Assembly: GCA_946887075.1 (NCBI GenBank)
Contig: CAMPKA010000004.1
Span: forward strand, 62,001 to 126,000
DNA length: 64,000 nt
Direction of reading: 5' to 3'
Source of the DNA: an uncultured Salinimicrobium sp.
GTDB taxonomy: Bacteria > Bacteroidota > Bacteroidia > Flavobacteriales > Flavobacteriaceae
Shown here one piece after another: positions 51,170 through 59,039 of the stretch. Each line of letters opens with the position of its first letter. Position 1 is the first letter of the stretch. Under the pieces are notes generated by a model that saw only the letters and a program-made list of their open reading frames with translations, made no database searches and was not told the DNA's origin. Both the position numbers and the translations under genes were made by a program.

Positions 51170-51820
51170 ATGAAACATGTCATTTTGCTTTTGCTCCTGG
51201 CATCATTTGGATGTAAGGAGAAAACTACAGACCCTGTAAAAGAGACTGCATTAAGAACCCCTGTTCAGGTTCCGGTTCAAAACGGTCTGAAAAAAGCCTA
51301 TTTTGCCAGTGGTTGCTTCTGGTGTGTTGAAGCTATCTTCGAGAGTGTCCAAGGCGTAAAAGAAGCCGTCTCGGGTTACTCCGGTGGTCATACCAAGAAT
51401 CCCACCTATCAACAGAGCAATACAGGAAAAACCGGTCATGCAGAAGCTGTGGAAGTGCGGTATGATCCTGAGATAGTGGATTATGCCACCCTTGTGGACG
51501 TCTATTTCGGATCGATGGATCCAACCCAGAAAAACGGACAGGGACCGGATATAGGCTCCCAATACAGATCTATTATTTTTTATCAGAACGCGAAGGAAAA
51601 GGAAATAATAGATCAGAAGATTCAGGATCTTAGTTCCCGCTATGAAAAGCCTATCGCCGTCGAGGTCTATCCCTTCGAAAAATTCTGGAAGGCCGAAGCC
51701 TATCACCAAAATTACGAAAGAAACCATCCGAATGACCCCTACGTCCGGAACGTTTCCATTCCAAGGCTCAACCGGTTCAAGGCCAAATTTCCTGATCTTT
51801 TAAAAGAAAATTCACACTGA
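51170..51820 (+). CDS. msrA: Peptide-methionine (S)-S-oxide reductase MsrA, predicted lipoprotein
   Basis: Reduces methionine-S-sulfoxide in proteins. The 216-aa protein begins with a lipoprotein signal (lipobox ASFGC, Cys15), so it should act outside the cytoplasm. The MsrA core has the catalytic Cys49 in ASGCFWCVEA, VSGYSGGHTKNPTY, GHAEAVEVRYDP and the SQYRSIIFY element. C-terminal recycling cysteines of E. coli type are absent; Cys52 next to the catalytic Cys is the only other Cys in the core. No MsrB is fused. It follows the Cys-rich lipoprotein by one base, and that could be its redox partner (inference). Confidence 0.93.
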   Translation: MKHVILLLLLASFGCKEKTTDPVKETALRTPVQVPVQNGLKKAYFASGCFWCVEAIFESVQGVKEAVSGYSGGHTKNPTYQQSNTGKTGHAEAVEVRYDPEIVDYATLVDVYFGSMDPTQKNGQGPDIGSQYRSIIFYQNAKEKEIIDQKIQDLSSRYEKPIAVEVYPFEKFWKAEAYHQNYERNHPNDPYVRNVSIPRLNRFKAKFPDLLKENSH

Positions 51821-51884
51821 TCCGGCTCCAGATCAGCTGCTAAAAATGTTTCTTTGCTAATATGAACCAGGAAGCCGGTTACCT

Positions 51885-53387
51885 ATGAACATCGATGTAA
51901 CGACGGAGAATGTATTGCTAGTGGGGTCCCTCCTGCTCCTGATTAGCATTCTGGCCGGAAAAACCTCCTATCGTTTCGGGGTTCCTACCCTAATCCTGTT
52001 CCTGGCCGTGGGAATACTTGCAGGATCCGAAGGGATCGGGCAAATTGAGTTCAACGATCCAGTCCTGGCACAATTTATCGGTATTGTCTCCCTTAATTTC
52101 ATTCTGTTCTCCGGGGGACTTGATACAAACTGGCGCAGCATAAAACCCGTGCTCTGGCACGGAATTTCCCTTTCGACAATCGGCGTTCTACTGACCGCAC
52201 TCACGCTAGGAACCTTTGTCTGGCTGATCACCGAATTCACCATTTATGAATCCTTGCTTCTGGGTTCCATTGTTTCCTCAACCGACGCCGCAGCGGTATT
52301 TTCCATTCTCAGATCCAAGAATATGGCCCTCAAGGCCAACCTAAGGCCAACGCTGGAACTGGAAAGCGGTAGTAATGATCCTATGGCTTATTTCCTTACC
52401 ATTGCCTTTCTGGGTCTTGTCCTGGCTGAGGATGCAAGCATACTGAGCATTATCCCGCTTTTCCTTGAGCAGATCCTTATAGGTGGATTCCTCGGGCTCC
52501 TTTTCGCCAAGTTGAGCAAGATGATCATCAACAAAATCACCCTGGATTTTGAAGGTTTGTATCCTGTGCTTGTCATCGCACTCATGTTTATCACCTTTTC
52601 CGCTACCGACAGCCTTGGCGGGAATGGGTTTCTTGCCATATACCTTTGCGGGGTCTACCTCGGAAACCAGGACCTGATCCATAAACGCACCATCATGCGG
52701 TTTTTCGACGGTCTCGCCTGGTTGATGCAAATCGTGCTCTTCCTGACCCTGGGTCTACTCGTATACCCCAGCGACATCGTTCCGATCGTCGGTCTGGGCC
52801 TCCTGATCTCGGTATTCCTCATCGTAGTTGCAAGGCCTCTCAGCGTTTTTCTGAGCCTTGCCCCTTTCAGGATGAAGAACCGCCGGCGGTGGTATATCTC
52901 CTGGGTAGGATTAAGAGGGGCTGTACCTATCGTATTTGCCACCTACCCCCTATTGGCAGGCATAGAAAAAGCCCATATGATCTTCAACATCGTCTTTTTT
53001 GTGTCGCTGAGTTCCGTAATCATACAGGGCACCACCTTGGGCAAAGTAGCCAAATGGATGCATGTAGCACTGCCCAAGAGGGTCAAGAAGCAGTCTCCTG
53101 TAGATGCTTTTCTGTCCGATGGAACCAAATCTCTCATCCGAGAAATCACCATTCCTCCAGACAACTTCTCGGTTGGAAAAAGAATCGTCGACCTCCATTT
53201 TCCCCGGACTGCCATCATCGCGATGATCTCCCGGAATGGAAAATTCCTGACCCCGAATGGTGCTACCATCATACAGGAGGGAGATACATTGATCGTTTTA
53301 ATGGAGGATGAGCGCAATGTCGAGACAGTTTACCATAGTCTCCATTTGACCTACGATCCCGATGCGGAAGACGAGGAGAACATATAG
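51885..53387 (+). CDS. CvrA/NhaP2-type cation:proton antiporter
   Basis: A 500-aa inner-membrane antiporter with about 12-13 helices of the monovalent CPA1 family (1-~395; FGVPTLILFLAVGILAGSEG, STDAAAVFSIL and LESGSNDPMAYFL with the two Asp that carry protons and cation). The GLRGAVPIVFA element is near 345. A C-terminal RCK_C/TrkA_C domain (about 405-485; VGKRIVDLHFPRTAI, NGATIIQEGDTLIVLM) follows, as in K+/H+ antiporters of the CvrA group. It probably regulates K+ and pH. It ends 3 bases before the convergent kmo stop. Confidence 0.93.
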   Translation: MNIDVTTENVLLVGSLLLLISILAGKTSYRFGVPTLILFLAVGILAGSEGIGQIEFNDPVLAQFIGIVSLNFILFSGGLDTNWRSIKPVLWHGISLSTIGVLLTALTLGTFVWLITEFTIYESLLLGSIVSSTDAAAVFSILRSKNMALKANLRPTLELESGSNDPMAYFLTIAFLGLVLAEDASILSIIPLFLEQILIGGFLGLLFAKLSKMIINKITLDFEGLYPVLVIALMFITFSATDSLGGNGFLAIYLCGVYLGNQDLIHKRTIMRFFDGLAWLMQIVLFLTLGLLVYPSDIVPIVGLGLLISVFLIVVARPLSVFLSLAPFRMKNRRRWYISWVGLRGAVPIVFATYPLLAGIEKAHMIFNIVFFVSLSSVIIQGTTLGKVAKWMHVALPKRVKKQSPVDAFLSDGTKSLIREITIPPDNFSVGKRIVDLHFPRTAIIAMISRNGKFLTPNGATIIQEGDTLIVLMEDERNVETVYHSLHLTYDPDAEDEENI

Positions 53388-53389
53388 GA

Positions 53390-54742
53390 CTATCTTTTAT
53401 ATCGGTCCAGCAGGGCTATCATCTTTTTCTCGACCTCCTCGGAATCCCATTTGCTTTCGATCTGCGGCATCTTCATGATTTCGTCCATAATAGCCGCCTG
53501 CAGGTCCCCCGTTTTAAGTGCTTCCAGATATGGAGCCTCGGAGAAAGTGACCCTGGAATAGACAGGCACCCAAAGTTCGGGATATTTCTCCGAGAAATGC
53601 TTTTCGATCTTCTTTCTCAACAGAAATTCCGGATCTGCGGTCTTGCTGCTCATCTCCATGAAATTGCGATAGCTCAATTCGGCGATGGCATCCGCGTTTG
53701 CTTTGCGCACCTGCTGATACTCTTCAAATATTTTCACCCAATCATCCTCATGCTTTTCCTGAAGTTCACGAAGAACTGAAATATCCTCAAAACCGGCATT
53801 CATACCTTGTCCATAGAAGGGAACTACAGCATGTGCAGCATCTCCGACCAAAGCGACTTTGTCGAAGTAGGTCCACGGAAAACATTTTACCGTTACCAGG
53901 GCGCTGGTAGGATTTCTGAAAAAGTCCCGGGTGAGGTTTGAGATCTCCCTGTTTATATCTGGAAAGTACCGGCTGAAAAACCTTTCTGCCGCGGCCTCCG
54001 TGGTGAGGGTTTCAAAGGAATTCTCCCCTTCGAAAGGGAGGAAAAGCGTACAGGTAAAACTTCCATCGAGGTTAGGCATCGCGATCAACATGAATTTTCC
54101 GCGGGGCCAGATGTGAAAGGAATGCTTGTCCAGCTTATGCGTGCCGTCTGGATTGGGAAGGATCCGGAGCTCCTTGTAACCTACATCCACAAAATGCTGA
54201 GAATAGTTAAATCTGCTCTGCCGTTGCATTTTATGACGCACCCGGGAGAAAGCCCCATCCGCACCAAAAATCAAATCGAACTGATATTCCTTCCATTCTC
54301 CTTTTTCAGAAGGGCCGGTATACAGCCGTGCCCCTGCAAGATCCACATCCCATACCTTTTCTTCAAATCGGAACTCCACCCCGGCCGCTTCCGCCAGGCT
54401 GATCATTTTGCGGTTTAAGACGCCTCGGGAAATGGAATAGATCGCCTCCCCTTCTTTGCCATATTTCTGAAAGTAGACCGGATCTCCATTGACATGCATC
54501 GCCCGTTGGTACAGCGGGATGGCAAGTTTTCTGATTTCTTCCTCTATACCGGCCATTTTCAGGGTCTTCCAGCCTCTATCTGACATGGCAAGATTTATAG
54601 ATCTCCCCGAGAATTCCACCTTTCTGACATCCGGCCTCCGGTCGAATACAGTAACACTGTGACCGGAATTCTGAAGGTGAAGTGCCAGAAGGGAACCGAC
54701 CAGGCCGGATCCCACAATTGCTGTTTTTTTCGACTGCTGCAT
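53390..54742 (-). CDS. kmo: Kynurenine 3-monooxygenase
   Basis: FAD- and NADPH-dependent hydroxylation of L-kynurenine to 3-hydroxykynurenine, on the route from tryptophan to quinolinate and NAD or to breakdown products. The 450-aa protein has GSGLVGSLLALHL in the FAD fold (about 11-23), GRSINLAMSDRGW (about 46-58), FGADGAFSRVRHKM (about 157-170), and GDAAHAVVPFYGQGMNAGFED (split over two motifs, about 298-318). These match KMO rather than other flavin hydroxylases. The frame opens at a TTG (54745); the ATG at 54742 is used. kynU, the usual partner, lies at the far end of the window in the same direction. Confidence 0.93.
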   Translation of the reverse strand: MQQSKKTAIVGSGLVGSLLALHLQNSGHSVTVFDRRPDVRKVEFSGRSINLAMSDRGWKTLKMAGIEEEIRKLAIPLYQRAMHVNGDPVYFQKYGKEGEAIYSISRGVLNRKMISLAEAAGVEFRFEEKVWDVDLAGARLYTGPSEKGEWKEYQFDLIFGADGAFSRVRHKMQRQSRFNYSQHFVDVGYKELRILPNPDGTHKLDKHSFHIWPRGKFMLIAMPNLDGSFTCTLFLPFEGENSFETLTTEAAAERFFSRYFPDINREISNLTRDFFRNPTSALVTVKCFPWTYFDKVALVGDAAHAVVPFYGQGMNAGFEDISVLRELQEKHEDDWVKIFEEYQQVRKANADAIAELSYRNFMEMSSKTADPEFLLRKKIEKHFSEKYPELWVPVYSRVTFSEAPYLEALKTGDLQAAIMDEIMKMPQIESKWDSEEVEKKMIALLDRYKR

Positions 54743-54759
54743 CAAAGAAATTGTCCGTG

Positions 54760-54767
54760 CAAAAATA
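54760..54767 (-). promoter_or_regulatory. -7 element for kmo
   Basis: The minus strand reads TATTTTTG, a full TAnnTTTG match, 17 bases upstream of the kmo ATG. It suggests kmo has its own promoter and does not depend on the distant kynU. No -33 box is seen. Confidence 0.5.
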
Positions 54768-54841
54768 GGAATAAAAAATAAGGCGAGGACTGAGCTGCAG
54801 CGAGCAACATAAGGAAGGGTTAAACCTCCGTTAAATATAAA

Positions 54842-54870
54842 TTGAAAACTTAAAAGCTTTTGTACATTTA
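54842..54870 (+). promoter_or_regulatory. Possible promoter of the small membrane protein gene
   Basis: TTG (54842-54844), 18 bases, then TACATTTA (54863-54870), seven of eight matches to TAnnTTTG. This would leave a leader of about 110 bases, which holds a hairpin (about 54899-54923, AAAAGAGA with TCTCCTTTT, one bulge). Confidence 0.35.
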
Positions 54871-54985
54871 ATTACTCATTCTTTGAAAGAATAGGAAAAA
54901 AAAGAGAAGATTCCTCTCCTTTTAAGACTTGAGAGAACCATTAATCTAAACCCGCGGATCCTGTTCGCACTAAACTAACAACCTT

Positions 54986-55141
54986 ATGAGAGACTTGGTA
55001 TGGCTTATTATTGTTTTGCTGATCATCGGATGGCTCATTGGGTATTTTGCCTTTCCTGACCTGGGAAGCATTATCCACTTGCTGATCGTTATCGCTGTAA
55101 TCCTGATCATCTACAAGCTGCTGACAGGAAGAAGCCTATAG
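54986..55141 (+). CDS. Lmo0937-type (DUF5670) small membrane protein
   Basis: A 51-aa protein: MRDLVWLIIVLLIIGWLIG starts a first helix, FAFPDLGSIIHLLIVIAVIL a second, and YKLLTGRSL the basic tail. The GxxxFAF...GxIxHxLLVIAVI pattern is that of the Lmo0937 family, in which many bacteria have tiny two-helix membrane proteins of unknown role, often linked to stress. It stands alone with about 240 bases of upstream sequence, part of which may be a structured leader. No terminator is clear after it. Confidence 0.78.
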   Translation: MRDLVWLIIVLLIIGWLIGYFAFPDLGSIIHLLIVIAVILIIYKLLTGRSL

Positions 55142-55269
55142 GCATAATTGTTTTAAGGGCTGCTGGTTCTGTCGGTAAAAAAAGCTGAATCTACCTTAAT
55201 ATTTGGGATGGTTTCTATTTTTCCTTTTACTGACCGGAACGGTAGCCTTTAATTATTAAAGACAGTATC

Positions 55270-56028
55270 ATGTGGAATTTAAAGGGACAGACCGCCATCG
55301 TTACCGGCGGATCCAAGGGAATTGGAAAGGCAGTTTTATCCGAGTTTCTAAGTCTGGGGGCAGAGGTTCTGTTCACCGCCAGAAATTCTGATGACATCCT
55401 CAGGTGTGAGGATGAGTTGACTGCAAGAGGACATAAGGTTAAGGGTATGTCGGCCGATGTGACGCTCCCACAGGATAGAGCAAAGATTCTGGACTGGGCA
55501 AAAAACAACTGGAACGCGGTGACCATACTGGTCAATAACGCAGGGATTAACATCAGAAAAAAAGCCCTTGATTTTTCCGATGATGAATACCGCAAGATCC
55601 TAGACATCAACCTAACCGCCCCTTTCGCGCTTGCCCGCGACTTTCACCCGCTTCTGACCAAATCCCGGAATGGAAAGATCATCAATATCGCCTCCTCTGC
55701 GGCGATGCAGGATGTGGGCACTGGGACCCCCTATGCCATGTCGAAAGCCGCAATTCTCCAACAGACCCGAAGTCTGGCTGTGGAATGGGCAAGAGATCAT
55801 ATCCGCGTGAATGCCGTGGCCCCCTGGTATACCCGAACACCGCTCACCGATTCGTTGTTACAACAGGAAGAGCGAAGGGAAAAGATCCTGAGGCGGACGC
55901 CGTTAAACCGAATTGCAGAACCGGAAGAAATTGCCTCCATAGTGGCTTTTTTGGCTATGGATAAATCTTCATACATTACAGGACAAACCATTGTCGCTGA
56001 CGGAGGAATGAGTGTTACTGCGCTATAA
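55270..56028 (+). CDS. Short-chain dehydrogenase/reductase (tropinone reductase-like)
   Basis: A 252-aa classical SDR. Cofactor site GGSKGIGKA (13-21), structural LVNNAG (87-92), catalytic Ser142 (NIASSAAM), Tyr155 and Lys159 (YAMSK), and the C-terminal [17 protein letters not shown]. The [12 protein letters not shown] start and the [14 protein letters not shown] loop are like plant and bacterial tropinone-reductase-like SDRs. Residue Arg38 after the second strand (FTARN) favours NADP(H). The substrate is unknown, and no pathway partner is nearby. Confidence 0.88.
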   Translation: MWNLKGQTAIVTGGSKGIGKAVLSEFLSLGAEVLFTARNSDDILRCEDELTARGHKVKGMSADVTLPQDRAKILDWAKNNWNAVTILVNNAGINIRKKALDFSDDEYRKILDINLTAPFALARDFHPLLTKSRNGKIINIASSAAMQDVGTGTPYAMSKAAILQQTRSLAVEWARDHIRVNAVAPWYTRTPLTDSLLQQEERREKILRRTPLNRIAEPEEIASIVAFLAMDKSSYITGQTIVADGGMSVTAL

Positions 56029-56092
56029 GCGATTTTATTCGTCTGCGCCTCTTTGAATGGTTCGTTCAAGTTCAATATATTAAACCCTTAAA

Positions 56093-56743
56093 ATGAGGCA
56101 CATTTACCTCTCCTTGATCTGCTTTCAACTCACCCTCTTGTTGGCGGGATGCACCCAGTCCAAGAACGATTCCATAGTAAAAAAGATCGCCGATGCCCAT
56201 GGGCTTGAGCAGTTTGAAGAGCTGGAGCGGCTTCAATATACCTTCAACGTCAGGGTCAACGACAGTCTAAGAACCAGCCGGACATGGATTTGGGAGCCCC
56301 AGACCGGGCAGGTGGTTCTGAAGACCGCGGATTCCTCATTTCAATATAACCACAAAAGTGAGGCGGACCAATTCGAAGAAATTGACCACAAATTCATCAA
56401 TGATCAATACTGGTTTCTATTTCCCTTTCACCTGGTTTGGGATAAAATGGAGTACGAACATCATAAGGGAGTCCCTGCTCCTATCTCGGGAACAAAAATG
56501 CAACAACTAATCGTAAAATACCCTCCTACCGGAGGCTACACCCCCGGAGATGTGTACGAAGTGTTCTTCGGAGCGGATTATGTGATCCGGGAATGGGTTT
56601 ACCGGTCCGGGGGAAGCACTGAAAATCCCTTTGCTACCACCTGGGAGGATTACGCTGATTACAAGGGTGTGAAAATCGCGAAGACCCATTTAAGTGAAGA
56701 TGGGAACTTTATGCTGTTCTTTTCTGGGGTGGACATGCGATAA
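56093..56743 (+). CDS. Hypothetical lipoprotein (LolA/outer-membrane sorting-like)
   Basis: A 216-aa protein with lipobox LLAGC (Cys19), a helix KKIADAHGLEQFEELERLQY and then a run of beta strands (FNVRVNDSLRTSRTWIWEP, GQVVLKTADSSFQYN). This is the layout of the LolA/LolB-like half-barrel, similar to a group of small lipoproteins widespread in flavobacteria that begin with a conserved DAHG element. No catalytic residues are obvious. It lies 64 bases after the SDR in the same direction; a link is not proven. Confidence 0.68.
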   Translation: MRHIYLSLICFQLTLLLAGCTQSKNDSIVKKIADAHGLEQFEELERLQYTFNVRVNDSLRTSRTWIWEPQTGQVVLKTADSSFQYNHKSEADQFEEIDHKFINDQYWFLFPFHLVWDKMEYEHHKGVPAPISGTKMQQLIVKYPPTGGYTPGDVYEVFFGADYVIREWVYRSGGSTENPFATTWEDYADYKGVKIAKTHLSEDGNFMLFFSGVDMR

Positions 56744-56887
56744 TTTCCTGAATTAAATTCCCGGTTTTATCTCCGCTTCATCGAACGTCATTTTCCAGGT
56801 ACAATGAAAAAATGATCTCCTCCATATTCTTAAAGTTCAAGAAATTACGGACGGATCAGCACCTGCTGCACCTTCTTTAAAAACCAA

Positions 56888-56920
56888 TTTTGGGTCAATC
56901 TCGTTTTTAATTCTATATTT
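56888..56920 (+). promoter_or_regulatory. Promoter of upxY
   Basis: TTTG (56888-56891), 21 bases, then TATATTTG (56913-56920), a full match in boxes and spacing. Transcription would begin near 56926, leaving about 90 bases of leader with a hairpin GAGGGA-ACTA-TCCCTC (56930-56945) and a second CACTT-TT-AAGTG (56959-56970). Confidence 0.75.
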
Positions 56921-56929
56921 GCGCCTGTA

Positions 56930-56970
56930 AGAGGGAACTATCCCTCCTTCTTTTCCCGCCACTTTTAAGT
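56930..56970 (+). promoter_or_regulatory. Hairpins in the upxY 5' leader
   Basis: Two inverted repeats lie in the untranslated leader: GAGGGA/TCCCTC with a 4-base loop, and CACTT/AAGTG with a 2-base loop. Neither has a T-run. They might pause RNA polymerase or bind the product, by analogy with NusG-paralogue loading sites; this is inference. Confidence 0.4.
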
Positions 56971-57015
56971 GCATCCCTACCCGCGGAAAGAACCCAACAA
57001 AATTTTCAGAACAGC

Positions 57016-57492
57016 ATGAATTGGTACGCCCTGTATACTAAACCGAGGTGGGAATTAAAAACGGCAAAAAACTTAAAAGAGGCAGGAATAGAAACTTTCT
57101 GTCCCACAGTCACCGAAGTAAGGCAATGGAGTGATCGAAAGAAAAAAATTACCACTCCCCTTTTCCAATCTTATGTTTTCGTGAGACTTCCGGAAAAAGA
57201 CCGTTCCCGGGTTTTTGATGTTCCAGGGGTGGTACAATACGTTTTCTGGCTCGGAAAACCTGCCATAATCAGAGATGAAGAAATCGCAGCGATCAGGGAA
57301 TGGCTGGAGGACGATTCCCTGGAAGAGATCGAAGTGTCTCATTTGGAACCCGGAGATCGGATCACGGTCAACAGCGGAAGCTTCAAAGGAAAGGAGGCTC
57401 ACATCGCCAAAGTAGGAAAAAAGAGGCTACGACTCATTCTAAAAGGATTAGGGGTGGTAGTGAACATCAAAACTGCCCAGGTCATTGGTTAA
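57016..57492 (+). CDS. UpxY/RfaH-like transcription antiterminator (NusG paralogue)
   Basis: A 158-aa protein with a NusG N-terminal domain (about 1-95; WYALYTKPRWELKTAKNL, FCPTVTEVRQWSDRKKK, PLFQSYVFVRLPEKD) and a C-terminal KOW domain (about 108-158; LEPGDRITVNSGSFKGKEA). In Bacteroides, such UpxY proteins load on RNA polymerase in the leader of a polysaccharide operon and prevent premature termination. Here it is the first gene before the export module, on the same strand, with its own promoter and a 339-base gap to the next start. Confidence 0.92.
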   Translation: MNWYALYTKPRWELKTAKNLKEAGIETFCPTVTEVRQWSDRKKKITTPLFQSYVFVRLPEKDRSRVFDVPGVVQYVFWLGKPAIIRDEEIAAIREWLEDDSLEEIEVSHLEPGDRITVNSGSFKGKEAHIAKVGKKRLRLILKGLGVVVNIKTAQVIG

Positions 57493-57831
57493 CACATTCC
57501 CTGTGTTCTTAACTCTTTTTTAATTTATTGTTTCCATTACAGATTGATCCAAAAGAGTGGCAGGGGTGCTCCAGTGCCACTTGAAGTCCCGAGAGGAATT
57601 ACTTTTGTTAATAAAAACCTAAAAAAATTAACAGATTTCATTCGGACGAAAGGACAAAAGAGAAATATATTTGCACTCCCTACTCAAGGTCCAATCATCG
57701 GACATTACCAGCATTTCATCGAATCCATCACCTGAACCGAATTTGGCGTGAATGAGAACGGCGGAGCCGTCATAGCCATTCATGAACAGAATTCGTATTC
57801 CTTTCGAAATGAGGAAATTCCATTTTTCAAA
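57493..57831 (+). promoter_or_regulatory. 339-base non-coding leader between upxY and the polysaccharide genes
   Basis: No convincing gene is seen; a 63-codon frame (57544-57735) has no recognisable motifs. The region contains two full -7 matches, TACTTTTG (57600-57607) and TATATTTG (57666-57673). It also holds a hairpin AGTGGCA/TGCCACT (57556-57581), a small GTCC/GGAC hairpin (57689-57703) and a nested inverted repeat GAATG...ACGGC-GGA-GCCGT...CATTC (57750-57781). A transcript from 57679 would have about 150 bases of leader. It is the natural place for UpxY to act (inference). Confidence 0.55.
57666..57673 (+). promoter_or_regulatory. -7 element for the polysaccharide operon
   Basis: TATATTTG fully matches TAnnTTTG. 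TTCG at 57641-57644 stands 21 bases upstream in the place of TTTG, a partial match. The transcript would carry the nested hairpin at 57750. Confidence 0.5.
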
Positions 57832-58971
57832 ATGAACATCCTGAACCAGGAAATAATCCTTAGGTTTTTCCGTGGCCACTATGAACTCTTCATCGCAGCA
57901 GTTTTTATAGCCACCTTCCTGCTCACCTATTACCTTATCCCAAAGGTGCTCTGGGTTAGCCGGGAAAAGAATCTGATGGCTGGAGTCAATGACAGGAGCT
58001 CTCACAGGATCGCTGTCCCAACATTCGGAGGAGTCGCATTCTACATTACGGTAGTCCTGGTCCTCTCTATCCTTCAGAGCATGAGGCTGACCTATGTGGG
58101 CAATCATCTCATCGCGGCAATTACGATATTGTTCATGGTCGGACTGAAGGATGATCTTGTAATTTCGACAGCCCGGGTGAAACTTTTTGGACAGATCACG
58201 GCCGCCTTGTTTCTGATATTTTCTCCGGAATTGGAACTGGACACCCTCTATGGTTTCCTCGGAATTGCTGCGATCCCCCTTGCTGTTGGGTATCTCATAA
58301 AGGCCTTTATTGTCCTCGCCCTGATCAACTCCTTCAACCTGATCGACGGGATTGACGGACTAGCCGGTATCATCGGTATCGTTATCTCTCTCGCCTATGG
58401 GTATTTTTTCTATCTGGCGGGCCATCCTTATTTCGTCCTGGTGAGCCTGAGTCTGGCAGGGACCCTTTCGGCTTTTTTAAGGTTCAACTTCTCGAGAAGT
58501 AGCCGAAAAATATTCATGGGCGATTCGGGAAGTCTGGTCGTCGGTCTTATCCTGGCTTTCTTGAGCCTTAAAGTATTGGCGATGGATCCCCAGGCTTCTC
58601 TGAACTTCGGAGGTGGACATCCCGGGAACAGGATTCTCCTGCTGGCTGCGGTCCTGTTTATTCCCGCATTTGATACCCTCCGGGTAATCATAATCAGAAA
58701 AATCAACGGAAAAAATCCTTTCGCCCCAGATAAAAACCATGCGCATCATGTGCTCTTGAACCTCGGATTTTCCCATAGAAGGGCCAGTGCCGGTCTGGGA
58801 CTGCTCAACCTGCTCGTTATCGCAATTTACCTGGCATTTGCCCGTGTACTCAGTCAGCCATGGCTTCTGTTCCTTGTCGCCCTGCTGTATATCCTGGTAT
58901 TCCTTTTTTTTAACTGGCTGAAGTCCCTGGGCGAGCGAACTCAGAAAACGACTATTGCCAGCAGAACCTGA
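57832..58971 (+). CDS. WecA/MraY-family undecaprenyl-phosphate sugar-1-phosphate transferase
   Basis: Initiates polysaccharide repeat-unit synthesis by moving a HexNAc-1-phosphate from its UDP donor to undecaprenyl phosphate. The 379-aa polytopic protein has about 10-11 helices. Motifs are NDRSSHRIAVPTFGGVAFY (about 51-69), the catalytic DD in MVGLKDDLVIS (about 101-111), NSFNLIDGIDGLAG (about 166-179), FMGDSGSLVVG (about 227-237) and KNHAHHVLLNLG near 300. The longer frame from GTG 57748 runs through the hairpin region, so the ATG at 57832 is preferred. It is the first enzyme gene of the module. Confidence 0.9.
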   Translation: MNILNQEIILRFFRGHYELFIAAVFIATFLLTYYLIPKVLWVSREKNLMAGVNDRSSHRIAVPTFGGVAFYITVVLVLSILQSMRLTYVGNHLIAAITILFMVGLKDDLVISTARVKLFGQITAALFLIFSPELELDTLYGFLGIAAIPLAVGYLIKAFIVLALINSFNLIDGIDGLAGIIGIVISLAYGYFFYLAGHPYFVLVSLSLAGTLSAFLRFNFSRSSRKIFMGDSGSLVVGLILAFLSLKVLAMDPQASLNFGGGHPGNRILLLAAVLFIPAFDTLRVIIIRKINGKNPFAPDKNHAHHVLLNLGFSHRRASAGLGLLNLLVIAIYLAFARVLSQPWLLFLVALLYILVFLFFNWLKSLGERTQKTTIASRT

Positions 58972-59039
58972 AATTCAACGGTACATCCCCGGAAACCAGT
59001 ATAGCTTAATTGATCAAATTAAAATACCATAAAATCCTA

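Noticed and set aside
53390..54742. kmo as a general FAD monooxygenase (UbiH or salicylate hydroxylase type)
   Set aside because: GRSINLAMSDRGW and the C-terminal layout match kynurenine 3-monooxygenase, and kynU lies on the same strand at the window end.
57544..57735. 63-codon frame between upxY and the WecA-like gene
   Set aside because: It crosses a hairpin and two -7 boxes, has no motif, and fits better as a leader region.
57748..57831. GTG-started 28-residue extension of the WecA-like protein
   Set aside because: It runs through the nested inverted repeat and does not resemble the membrane N-terminus of the family; the ATG at 57832 is a better start.
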